64,000 nt of DNA, taken from NCBI GenBank assembly GCA_009829735.1, contig CM020619.1, positions 9,910,375-9,974,374 of the forward strand, written 5' to 3'. Below, piece after piece: positions 30,404 to 39,128 of the stretch (the stretch's first letter is position 1; each line of letters starts with the position of its first letter). Under the pieces are notes generated by a model. The model ran no database searches, had not been told where the DNA came from, and saw only the letters and a list, made by a program, of their open reading frames with translations. The position numbers were made by a program, and so were the translations under genes. The stretch is from Pyropia yezoensis (Eukaryota; Rhodophyta; Bangiophyceae; Bangiales; Bangiaceae).

Positions 30404-31857
30404 TTACTCCCGGCGCGCGCGCTGCGCCGCAGGAGGGTCCTCCAGCGCCTCGTCAGCAGCACGACGGGACCCAGACGATGACGGGATGACGTAGTCAGGC
30501 GGTCGAGACTCCTCGACGTACTCCACCAACGGAACAGCACTAGCGATCGCCGGACGCTCCCGCTCATCCAAGTACACCCGCCAACGCTCCTGGAAACTCG
30601 TGAAGGTCCCTGACCAGCGCTGGGCCAAGCTATGCCGGGTCAAGGTCGCAAGGAGCTCACCAAACACCTGACTGTCCGACATCTGGCCGCTGTCCGCACA
30701 AGCAAACACCTGCTCGACCACGTCGTTCAAGACGCTGGCATACGTACATAGCACCAAGGAAGACCCGACGCCCTCAACCTGCACCGGAAGTCCGCCCAGC
30801 TGATCTTCGATCATGCCAACATCGTACCGGTCGCACGACGAGCCACCTTGAGTCAGGTACCAGATGGGCACTAGGAAGCGGGAAAGGCGTAGCCTCGGCG
30901 CCGGAATCTCAAACCGACCCGATGTCGCCACACCCGGACGGCTAGCACCGACGCCGGAAACTGGAGTACCCAACTCAAGGGTGGGCACCGAGCCGCCACC
31001 AGCCGTGGAAGTCACACGAGGAGGAGCGCCTGGGGTAGCAGGCGACCGGATGGTACCGCCGGGAGCAACGCCGAGAGCCGCGACCGGGAAACGCGGTGCC
31101 GGAGGAGCCTGAAGAATCGGTGCAGGAAGGGCCTGGCGCGCAAGCGCCGGCGAATGCCAAGGCGAAGCTACCGGTGCAGCAGGAGCAACCGGAGGAACTG
31201 TACCACCCGCAGACACCCGACCAACCGCCGCAGCCCACCCCGAATCTTGTACCGGCGGACCAGGTGGCAGCAGGTCCAAGGCGGCCGGCGCAGGAAGACC
31301 TCCCAGCTGCGGCCATGCCGGCAGCGGCATTGCCAGCTGCACCTTGGCAGGAGAAGTCTGGTAGACTACCTGCACCCAACCCGAGCCATCCTGACGCGCA
31401 CTACTCTGGTCCGCGATCGAGCTCAAAAATGTCCGGTCGTGCACCGGGAGTTGACGCCGGAAGTCGATCATCGCTTGAAAGAGCTCCTTGTAATCTTCTT
31501 CCTGGTTGCACAAGAAGTCGACGGTCTGCTTGTGGACAATCCAGACCATCATCAGGTCCGAGAGAAGCCAGAGCCGGTTGGACACCAAGACCTCGTGAGG
31601 CCAGTGGTTGGCCGCCAAGACCGTCATCTCGGAGGTGTACAACGTGTACGTGATCGAGTGGAAGAAGCCCTTGATCGACGCCTGGGTGAGGGAATCCAGG
31701 AAGTACCAGGTGAAGGGAATGCTCGATGGTGCGAACCCGACCGGGATCTTAACTTCATGCTGCTGCGGGATGACCTTGGGGTAGTACGCCGCCCGGTTAG
31801 CCTTGTCCAGCTTCCAGAACTCTTGGTGGTTGCATATCACGATGTATTCCCGCTGGC
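30404..31857 (-). pseudogene. A1 antisense ORF, N-terminally truncated but open
   Basis: Homologue of the A2 antisense protein from about residue 230 to its C-terminus. About 480 codons carry no stop, although gag and pol of the same element are full of stops. Conserved blocks match (FAPSSIPFTWYFLD, MTVLAANHW, YKELFQAMIDF, YDVGMIEDQLG), and substitutions are mostly conservative. The N-terminal part is removed by a deletion of about 0.87 kb that fuses the ORF to the 3' LTR at 31859. The open frame therefore runs on into antisense LTR sequence up to about 31993, an artefactual N-terminus. Confidence 0.82.
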
Positions 31858-31858
31858 G

Positions 31859-32430
31859 CCCTGGCTCTGACTTGGCGTCGACCCGGGATGGCGACCAAGG
31901 GACATCAGGTGCCAGAACACGCCCGCCGTGTGGGGATGGTCGGCGGCCGTGGCCCGTGCCCGGCTCTGGGATGCGGTGGACTACGCTACCCACATGTGAG
32001 AGAGGGACTTCTGATGGGTTTTTACATACTTGCGAGGGACTTGATTTGAGAGAAATTGAGTGTGAGATTAGTGAGGGAGAATAGAATTAGTAGTGATAGT
32101 GGCCCCCGACCTGACGAGGTTAGACTCGGGTCGGCGCCACTCGGGGGTTGGGGGGGGGGGGGGGCTACCTGGCCAACGTGCCGAGGCTCCCCCAGATGCA
32201 CGTCAAGAGGGACAGCGAGGCGCCCTTGGCCCGCGCCCTGAGGGAAAAAGAACAACTGCGCGTTTGCTTTCCTCTTCCCCGTGTGCACTACCGTGCGTAT
32301 CTGTTGGCTCTGCCGACAGGCACGTGAGTCAACAGGCATACCACTCTCGTAGTTCCCCTTTCTGTGTTACCTGTCCCTTTCCCCCGAGGGATACTGACAC
32401 GTGTCTGAGAGGATCGAGTTTTATACCACA
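31859..32430 (+). repeat. A1 3' LTR (572 bp, first 8 bases lost)
   Basis: Starts at the CCCTGGCTCTGAC position of the LTR rather than TGTAGCAT. It ends TATACCACA and is followed by GGGGG. The junction with the antisense ORF shares CCC with both parents, so the deletion probably arose by microhomology. Confidence 0.9.
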
Positions 32431-32435
32431 GGGGG

Positions 32436-32964
32436 CGCTGACGGCGTGGATGAAGGCATGCGAGGGAAGGCAAGATGAGAAGGATGAGGGGGGAGGTGGG
32501 CAGGGGTGTGAGCTGGGAGAGGTGGCAAGCGGGGTGGTTTTCGCTGGGCGGCGACGGCGGCGCAGCTCAAGGCGTGGGAGAGGGGGTAGAGGGCGGTTGG
32601 GGAGGGGGAGGTAGGGCAGCGCTGGTGCGGGCATGGTAGTGAGATGGTGAGGTGGGGAGGAAGGAGAGGGTGAAGTAGGTGGCGGTGAGTAGGTTTTAGT
32701 AAATAAAAGTCACGTTGTCGATGTACCGTACATACCAAAGTACCCAGAACCCATCCATATTGAAGAGAGCATGCGCAACCACGTATGCCACGCTGCTCAT
32801 GTGACAGCCAATAGGATCGCTGGGTTGTTGCATTCTCAGAGGCCAAAATACCTTCAGGTTCAGTTAAAACGACTCGATTGTCAGCTCAGGCCACCCGACT
32901 ATCCGGTCCTATTCACTGCTTATCGAGTTAAAAGTGCCCTCATAGGCAGTCATTTTTTCCCGTA
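32436..32964. other. Intergenic between A1 and Tc1 copy 3
   Basis: G-rich then T-rich non-coding sequence. No gene seen. Confidence 0.6.
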
Positions 32965-33396
32965 GGGCCTGCGCTCCCTGCGCCGAGAGTTGGATCATAA
33001 CGGCTTTACCTCCATCGGTTCTTTGACGAAGACAGTCAATCAGACGCGCACTCAGGGGGGTGGGTGCTCCGAGAAGGGTGCTGTGTCAACCCGGACGATC
33101 CGGTGGGCCGTCAAGGCTATGGGGTGCGTACCGGGTGGCCGCCAACACACCCTACCTGTCGGACCAGAACGAGGCCAAGCGCCTTGTATTGTGCTGTGGG
33201 CGGCGGGGGTGCACAATGGAGTCCTCACGTCTTTTTCAAGGTGCTGGTGGAGTCGATGCCTCAACGGGTGCAGAACGTGACCGACGTGGGGGGTGCCAGC
33301 ACCACATACTTGGCGTAGAATAGATGATAGGATAGTAGCAAAAAGATCCGTACGAATCTCGATTCTTGCCGTACGGATAAAATTGCTCACTGACTG
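32965..33396 (+). mobile_element. Tc1/mariner fragment, copy 3
   Basis: Reverse complement of the left half of copy 1, including the terminal repeat ending TTGCTCACTGACTG at 33396 followed by TA. It carries the same transposase remnant on the + strand (STRTIRWAVKAMGC). The other end is missing; homology starts abruptly at about 32965. Confidence 0.8.
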
Positions 33397-33751
33397 TATA
33401 AACATATATTCTGCGATCTAGTCGATTGCTATCCAGGCATCTCAGACCAAAGACAACTCCTGCGGATATCGAACTTTCATCATCGTACTTTCCGTGGCTG
33501 GACTGTAGTATGTGCTGACACAGCCGTGAGGGGGAGCTGCGCACCGACGCCACCTCCACTCCTGCTCGGGTCCGCTGGGCCATCATTTCCCTGCTGCTGC
33601 ACGGGTGTTGTCGCATGCTTGGCCTGGACTCCGTTGCGGCCGCGTCGCGGTCCTTAGCCACCGGTCTAGCGGGGGCGCTGTTCCCCCCCCCCCCCGCGCC
33701 CCTCCCCCGCACTTCCTCATCCTGAGGCGCTGACCGCCCAGACCGGTCGGC
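33397..33751. other. Intergenic, presumed upstream region
   Basis: Moderate-GC sequence turning C-rich just before the start codon of the next gene. No gene seen. Confidence 0.5.
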
Positions 33752-34522
33752 ATGGCGTCGGCGTGGCGGGGGCGACTAGTCGCGGCCGCCGCCGCAGCGG
33801 TGGTGCCGCTGCTACTGCTGGCCGCGACCGCCGCGTCATCATTGGCGGCGGCGGCTGGGGCGGCTGGGGCTGCAGCTGCCCCGGCAGAGGTAACAGCGGC
33901 AGGGTCGACCGAGGCTCTGTCAGCTGGCCCGCCACGATGGGCATCGCTGCGTCGACCATGGTGGCAGCCGCGGCGGGTGCTGGCCTCCCCCCACTCCCCG
34001 TGGCCGGCTGCAGGGGCGCGCCTCTCCGTAGGGGCCCGCACGTTTGGGGGCGGCCTCTTTGGGGTGGGTGACGCTTCGCCAACGCCCTCTCCGTTGGTTG
34101 ACGCCGCTTTGGCGACAGCGGTCCCGTCGTCGCCCGCGGCGGGCTCGTCATTGCCGCCGTCGACGCCGCCGCGACGGGGCAGCGCGGACGGGACAACCGC
34201 GGCGGCGGCGGCGGCGGCCGCCCCAGCCGGGGCAGGGGGCGGCATGAATGCAACGACTACAGGTACGTCAGCCGGCGACAGCGTCGACAGCGGCCGTGGC
34301 GGTGGAATCGTGGGCTGGCTCGCGCCCGTCTTGGGCGTGGCCGTTGCCGCGGCGGTGGGAGTGGCGGCTGTGTCCCGCCGCGGCGGCGACGGCGCTGCAG
34401 TCGCCCTGCCCGACACGGCGGGCGAGGGGGATGGCGGCGGGGAAGAGGCGGGCCCGTTCCAGCCGCCCGAGCCGCCACCGGGCGCCTCCTTTTCCATTGA
34501 AGACGACCCTGAGCGGGTGTAG
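33752..34522 (+). CDS. Putative secretory single-pass membrane protein, unknown
   Basis: 256 aa starting at ATG 33752. The N-terminus is signal-peptide-like: a basic MASAWRGR, a long hydrophobic Ala/Leu core (about 9-36) and small residues after it. The middle is Ala/Pro/Ser-rich and low complexity with one short ordered stretch (ARTFGGGLFGVGDASPTPSP). A second hydrophobic helix (GWLAPVLGVAVAAAVGVAAV, about 190-210) is followed by SRR and an acidic/Pro-rich tail (SIEDDPERV). This suggests type I topology with a short cytosolic tail. No domain is recognised; composition-driven open frames are common here, so it may not be a gene. Confidence 0.42.
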   Translation: MASAWRGRLVAAAAAAVVPLLLLAATAASSLAAAAGAAGAAAAPAEVTAAGSTEALSAGPPRWASLRRPWWQPRRVLASPHSPWPAAGARLSVGARTFGGGLFGVGDASPTPSPLVDAALATAVPSSPAAGSSLPPSTPPRRGSADGTTAAAAAAAAPAGAGGGMNATTTGTSAGDSVDSGRGGGIVGWLAPVLGVAVAAAVGVAAVSRRGGDGAAVALPDTAGEGDGGGEEAGPFQPPEPPPGASFSIEDDPERV

Positions 34523-36704
34523 CTGCGACGGAGCGGGGCGGAGTTTTGGCCGGCGGAGGGGTGGTGGGCGGAGTAGGGGGTTTGACCACGGTTGCGGCAC
34601 TCCTGCCCCAGTCTCCGCCGGCGGTGAAAGAGTTGTCCCCGTGCGTTGCCGGCCACTCTGGAGCGCCGTATTGCGCGGCCGGTGGCGGCGGCATCATGAC
34701 GGTGGGGGCTGCGGCAAGCGCGCGATGCGGTACGGAGGCGGTGTCCGAACCCACGGCCGATGCGGTCGCCTGCCGGGGGACCTTTTGCACATGGGCGTGG
34801 TGTGGCCGGCGCTGGCATCGGGGGCAGGCCGGGCGGTGTCTGTGGCGGCGCGAGCCAACGTCCATTCATCGTTTTGTTGTTGGTGGATATTCGCTTCTCT
34901 CGCAGGCCGCCCGCTCCCCACTGGGAGCGTGTCCCCATCGCGCAGCGTGCACGCCGCACTCGGTGGACGCAGCATGCCTTGGCCGCGGCGCCGTGCGTCT
35001 GTGCCCGTGCTCCCCCTCTCCCTTGGGACCGCCAGCTGCATCGTCTTGGGCCCGCGGCAGCGCTGTACGGCCGTTGTCGGACCCCACGACGACGATGGGT
35101 GCCTTCTTCGTTACTGCCGCAGCCGTCGCTCTCTGGGCACGACGTCGGCGATACCCGCGGGAGCCACATGAGGACGACTTCCTTGGCGCGGTGCGACGGT
35201 GTTGCGTTGCGACGGCGCCAACGTTCGCTACGGGTGGGCTGCGGGGCTGCGCAGGCCCAGAGCACCTCGGCCCGGTTTTGTCATGGATGTAGCGCCGAGT
35301 TGACATGACGTGGAAGCAGGGAGATGGGGAAAGGGGGGGGTGCGGTGGGGCGGGCGTGTGTGGACAGCCTATCCGTTGGTGACGTGCTGTCTTTTTGGTG
35401 GCCGCGCGCCTCGCCTCGGTCGGTGACGACCCGCACTTCCGCCTTCCTCAGCTGCCTATGTAGTGATTCATGTTGATGACGTCGGTGCCCCAGATTCGTA
35501 GGACGCCACACTGGCTGCCTTGTACCTTTGTAAATGGACAGATGCGTCATTTTATACTGTTCGTCGCTCCCCGGCTGAGCGGGCACTTTCACCACTCGGC
35601 CGACGCGCACACCGCCGCGGCAGCTGTATCGACCCGCGGCCGGCGACGGGTGTGTGCAGTCCACGGTCTCACGTGGCATGCCCGAGCTTGTCGCTGGGAA
35701 GCATTCAACCAACGCCAGCCGCTCCGCTCGAGACGGGGCCAACGAGGGGCGCCGTGAACGACACCCGCCAGGGCGACACAGGCCGGGGGCTCCCCGCCGA
35801 CACCCGCTCGAGGACGGGGGAGGCCGTGGCGAGTCGATACCGAACGCGCCATCACCCAGCCCCCGTCTTCGTGGGCGACGCCCCCCCGCGACGGCGTGGA
35901 CCCGCTTCTTCATCCGGGGCTGCTCCTTCGTCTCTGTGGCTTGCGGACGGACCAGGCGGCTGGTGCTCCATCGACGCTTCTGAATGAATACCAAGGCACA
36001 GGACATCTATGCACCGAAAACGCGAAAGCAGGGGGTGCGCCGGTTCAGCTGCGTGTGGACAGGATCCTCCTGAACGAGGGCCACCCAGAGGATTTTTAAT
36101 GACCTCATCCCCCTTCCAGGGTAGCCATTTGACCGCGACAGCGCCCGCCCCAGGTGGCCCTTCCACTCGGCCCCGACCCGCCCACGGCGTCAACGGGTTG
36201 GGTGCCGGCTGCACGACCGCGGCCGGGCGCCTGTCGTGGGCTTGCCGATGGCATGCCGTGCCGGCACCACCCCCCCCCCGTGGCGCACGACCCAAGCGCT
36301 CAGGTGCATTCCCCTTGGTTCCCATCCTCACTGTGCTCTGCCCCCGCGGCACCTGCGTGCATACGAGACCGGTTCACTCCCATCCTCCCGCCCGCCGTCC
36401 TCCTGGCCATACCCGCCCCCCCCCACCCTCGCCGCCTTACCTCACCAGCCCCATCTCCCCCTTACCTCACCAGCCCCATCTCCCCCTGTCGACCACGTCC
36501 TCATCCCCTCCCCATCTGTCCCCGTCCCCTCCCCATCTGTCCCCTTTCCCTGCTCATCCGGACCCATCCGCTCCCCATCGCTCTCCTTTGCAGTCCGTTG
36601 CTCCGCTTCTCCTCCCCCTCCCCCACCCGCGTCGCCCCCCCTTCATCGTATCGTGTAAGCACACGCGCCCTTTCCATCGCGGGCTCCCCGCCTGTGGCGG
36701 GGGC
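34523..36704. other. Intergenic, no assignable gene
   Basis: Open frames of up to 250-560 codons exist on both strands but are Arg/Pro/Cys-rich and without domains. Just before the signal peptidase start the sequence is C-rich with repeated CTCACCAGCCCCATCTCCCC units (about 36436-36490). Confidence 0.45.
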
Positions 36705-38591
36705 ATGGCCACCCCCACGGCGTTTGTTTGCGCCCCCGCCTCCGCTCCCGGTTGGGCCACCGCACCCCCCGTGAGGCTGCCGTTGGCGCGGCAGCGGCGG
36801 CCGTCGCCGCCGCTGCCACCGTCGGGGGCCTTGCCCGCCCGCCGCCGCTCTCGCCGCGTCCCCTATCAGCACCACAAGCCGCTGCAGCTGCCGACGGCGG
36901 TGGCCGATGGTAACCACCGGCAGGGACGTGCAGTCGCAGCGGATATGGGAGGCAGAGGCGCCGTCAGCGACGTCGATGGTGAGGGTGACGCGGGCGGTAG
37001 CAGCAGCATCATCGTCGGCGGCGGCAGTGGTGACAGTGACGGCGGCGGCCCTGGCGTTCGACGACTCGCTCTGGAGGCTGAAGTGCCCGCAGTGACAGGC
37101 GCGTGTGCACCGGCGGCGAAGCCACGTGCGCATGCCCGGAGAGACCCAGAGGCGGGCGGCGATGCCGGCGGCTTCCCTCTGTCCTCTCCTATCTCCCCCC
37201 CCCCCCCCTCTGGACCACCGTCTGCTCGCCGCGGCATTGGCACCTTTGCCGACCTCTCGGACGCCACGTCTGCAGCCCACCTTTACGTTGGCGGCCTCGC
37301 GGTCCCCCGACACCGGTGGTCCCGTCGCCATCGCGCCGCGGGGGTGTATCGGTCGGTCGAGTACCGGGTGCTGGGCCTGGACGCGGTGGACGCGTCCACC
37401 GGCGCGCGCACTCCTTACGCGTCGACCGCGGACGCGGCGGCGGCGGGCGTGCCTCCCGCTGACCTGGTTGCATCGTTGGTGCCCGCTCGGCGGCTGCTGC
37501 CCCGCTTTGACCGCCCCGGCGGGTGGCCGGTGGAGGTCGGCGTCGTCGACGCCCGGCTGCTCTCTTTTAAGGCAGACATTGCCTGCTCCCTTGCCGTGAC
37601 GCTCGCGCTGGCGGCCAGCTTCCTGGCCGTGGGCGTTGGCGGGCCCTCCGTTGGGTCGGTGTACGTGGTCAACTCGGCGAGCATGGAACCAACAGTTGCA
37701 GTTGGTGACGCACTGCTTGTCGAGAAGGTGTCTCTGCGAGGACTGACCATAGGCGGCGGGGGGAGAGGGCGGGGAATGGCGGTCGCGGCTGTCGCTGCGC
37801 CGGCGGCCACTGCAGCAACGCCCGAGGCGGCGGCGCTGTCAGCTAGCGCGGCTGGCGAAACTGCGGGCCAGGCGGCGATGCCCCTTCCGCCGGGCCCACG
37901 AGTTGGGGAGGTCGTACTTTTTCACCCACCCGCCGCGCTGCGGCAGCGCGCCGCCGCGGACGGCACGGTCTTGCACGCCAAGGACGCTTTCGTCAAGCGA
38001 GTGGTGGCCGTCGCGGGGGACACGGTCGAAGTGCGGGGGGGGCTCGTGTCGGTCAATGGGGTGCGGTTGGGAGGGCTGTCGACCGCTGTCGGGGGTGCCA
38101 CGGGAGTGAGCGGCGGCGCGCCCGCGCCGCCAGCGGCCGCTGCACCCGCGGCGCAGCCGACGAGCGAGGCGCGGCCGCCGCCGGCTGTGGCGACAGCGAC
38201 ATCGGCGGTGGCGGCGGCGGCGGCAGACCCCCCCCCTGCGGGCAGGTTGCGACGCGGCAATGGCGGCGGCGGCGCCCTCCCCCCGGACGTGCGCCTCGTC
38301 GTGGGCGATGGGCAGCTCTTTGTGCTCGGCGATAACGCGCCGCACAGCTGCGACAGCCGCTACTGGGGCCTCCTTCCGGTCACTGACGTGGTCGGCCGCC
38401 CCGTTGGGCGGGTGTGGCCGCCGTCGCGGGCGGCCCTGACCCGCCTGGGCGGCCCTTCCGCCGGTGCGTCGGCGCGCGTGGCGGCCGTTGACGCTGCTGT
38501 CGGTGCGGGCGCGTCGGCGGCCGCCTTGGTAGAGGGGCCGACGGGGGGTACGGCCACCGCACTGTGGCCGTCGCGCCTTCCGCCGCCATGA
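36705..38591 (+). CDS. Type I signal peptidase (leader peptidase, thylakoidal-processing-peptidase-like)
   Basis: 628 aa from ATG 36705, chosen because it begins a transit-peptide-like run (MATPTAFVCAPASAPGWATA, Arg-rich, no acids). It cleaves signal peptides after membrane translocation by a Ser/Lys dyad. A TM helix (ACSLAVTLALAASFLAVG, about 290-310) precedes the catalytic domain. Box B is NSASMEPT with nucleophile Ser326; the general base is Lys431 in AFVKRVVAVAGDTVEV; box E is GDNAPHSCDSRYWG near 542-555, with PVGRVWPP after it. Two large Ala/Gly/Pro insertions sit between boxes B and D (about 345-390) and after the D box (about 455-520), making it far longer than the usual 200-350 aa. 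A plastid location is inferred from the N-terminus only. The same frame is open upstream to 36009 but is low complexity. Confidence 0.9.
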   Translation: MATPTAFVCAPASAPGWATAPPVRLPLARQRRPSPPLPPSGALPARRRSRRVPYQHHKPLQLPTAVADGNHRQGRAVAADMGGRGAVSDVDGEGDAGGSSSIIVGGGSGDSDGGGPGVRRLALEAEVPAVTGACAPAAKPRAHARRDPEAGGDAGGFPLSSPISPPPPSGPPSARRGIGTFADLSDATSAAHLYVGGLAVPRHRWSRRHRAAGVYRSVEYRVLGLDAVDASTGARTPYASTADAAAAGVPPADLVASLVPARRLLPRFDRPGGWPVEVGVVDARLLSFKADIACSLAVTLALAASFLAVGVGGPSVGSVYVVNSASMEPTVAVGDALLVEKVSLRGLTIGGGGRGRGMAVAAVAAPAATAATPEAAALSASAAGETAGQAAMPLPPGPRVGEVVLFHPPAALRQRAAADGTVLHAKDAFVKRVVAVAGDTVEVRGGLVSVNGVRLGGLSTAVGGATGVSGGAPAPPAAAAPAAQPTSEARPPPAVATATSAVAAAAADPPPAGRLRRGNGGGGALPPDVRLVVGDGQLFVLGDNAPHSCDSRYWGLLPVTDVVGRPVGRVWPPSRAALTRLGGPSAGASARVAAVDAAVGAGASAAALVEGPTGGTATALWPSRLPPP

Positions 38592-39128
38592 GCGGACGCG
38601 CCCGGCGTGCCAGGTGGCACACACATCGCCGTAGTAGACCTGCAGCAGCTGTGCAGCTGCTGCTGGTGTGATGTTTTTCTTTTCTTGTACTGTACGTGTG
38701 TTCGGTGTCTCGAACCTCGTGTGCATCGCGTCCTCATCATCCCGCTTTTGGGGAGGACTTGATCCCGGATCTACTTGGAAGTGTATGTACAGTACGTACA
38801 TACCTATTATACGTATGTACATACGTCCCTGTTCAGCCCTTTCCTAATGTGTTCCTATTTGCACTAAAGTCGCGCCACGGCGCCGCCGTCGTCCCGCCCG
38901 TTGTCTCGCTCCTCCCCTGCGCCGTGGACCACTCCTGCTCCCACGGGCGCCGCGCCGCCTAGCAGCACCTCCCCGCTCCCCCCTTTGCGTCCCGAACCAG
39001 TCTTCTCCTCCCCCCCTCGTCGGACCAGTCTATCCGGCCTGAGTGTTCGACTCTCTCCTCCATCCTCCCTCCCTGCCCCCCTGGACCCTGCCCCCCGTCC
39101 TCGTCCCCCCCCCCCTGGGCTGTGCCAT
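38592..39128. other. Intergenic with short palindromes
   Basis: Contains inverted repeats GTATGTAC...GTACATAC (38783-38790 and 38796-38803) and the palindrome GTATGTACATAC (38813-38824), then the C-rich leader of the Utp22 gene. Confidence 0.6.

Larger units (their letters stand above)
16441..32430 (+). mobile_element. Ty3/gypsy element A1 (older, degenerate), split by A2
   Basis: Bounded by LTRs at 16441-17019 and 31859-32430 and by the 5-bp duplication GGGGG at 16436-16440 and 32431-32435. The internal region is interrupted at 19855 by element A2 and resumes at 29519. Gag and pol carry many stops and at least four internal deletions relative to A2. LTR divergence looks several-fold higher than in A2, so A1 is the older insertion. 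The last surviving host bases are on either side of the GGGGG duplication. Confidence 0.9.

Noticed and set aside
31858-31993. N-terminal 45 codons of the A1 antisense frame as a real start
   Set aside because: They are antisense LTR sequence joined by a deletion; the true N-terminus is lost.
35281-36006. 241-codon minus-strand frame upstream of signal peptidase
   Set aside because: Arg/Pro/Cys-rich composition on both strands and no recognisable motif.
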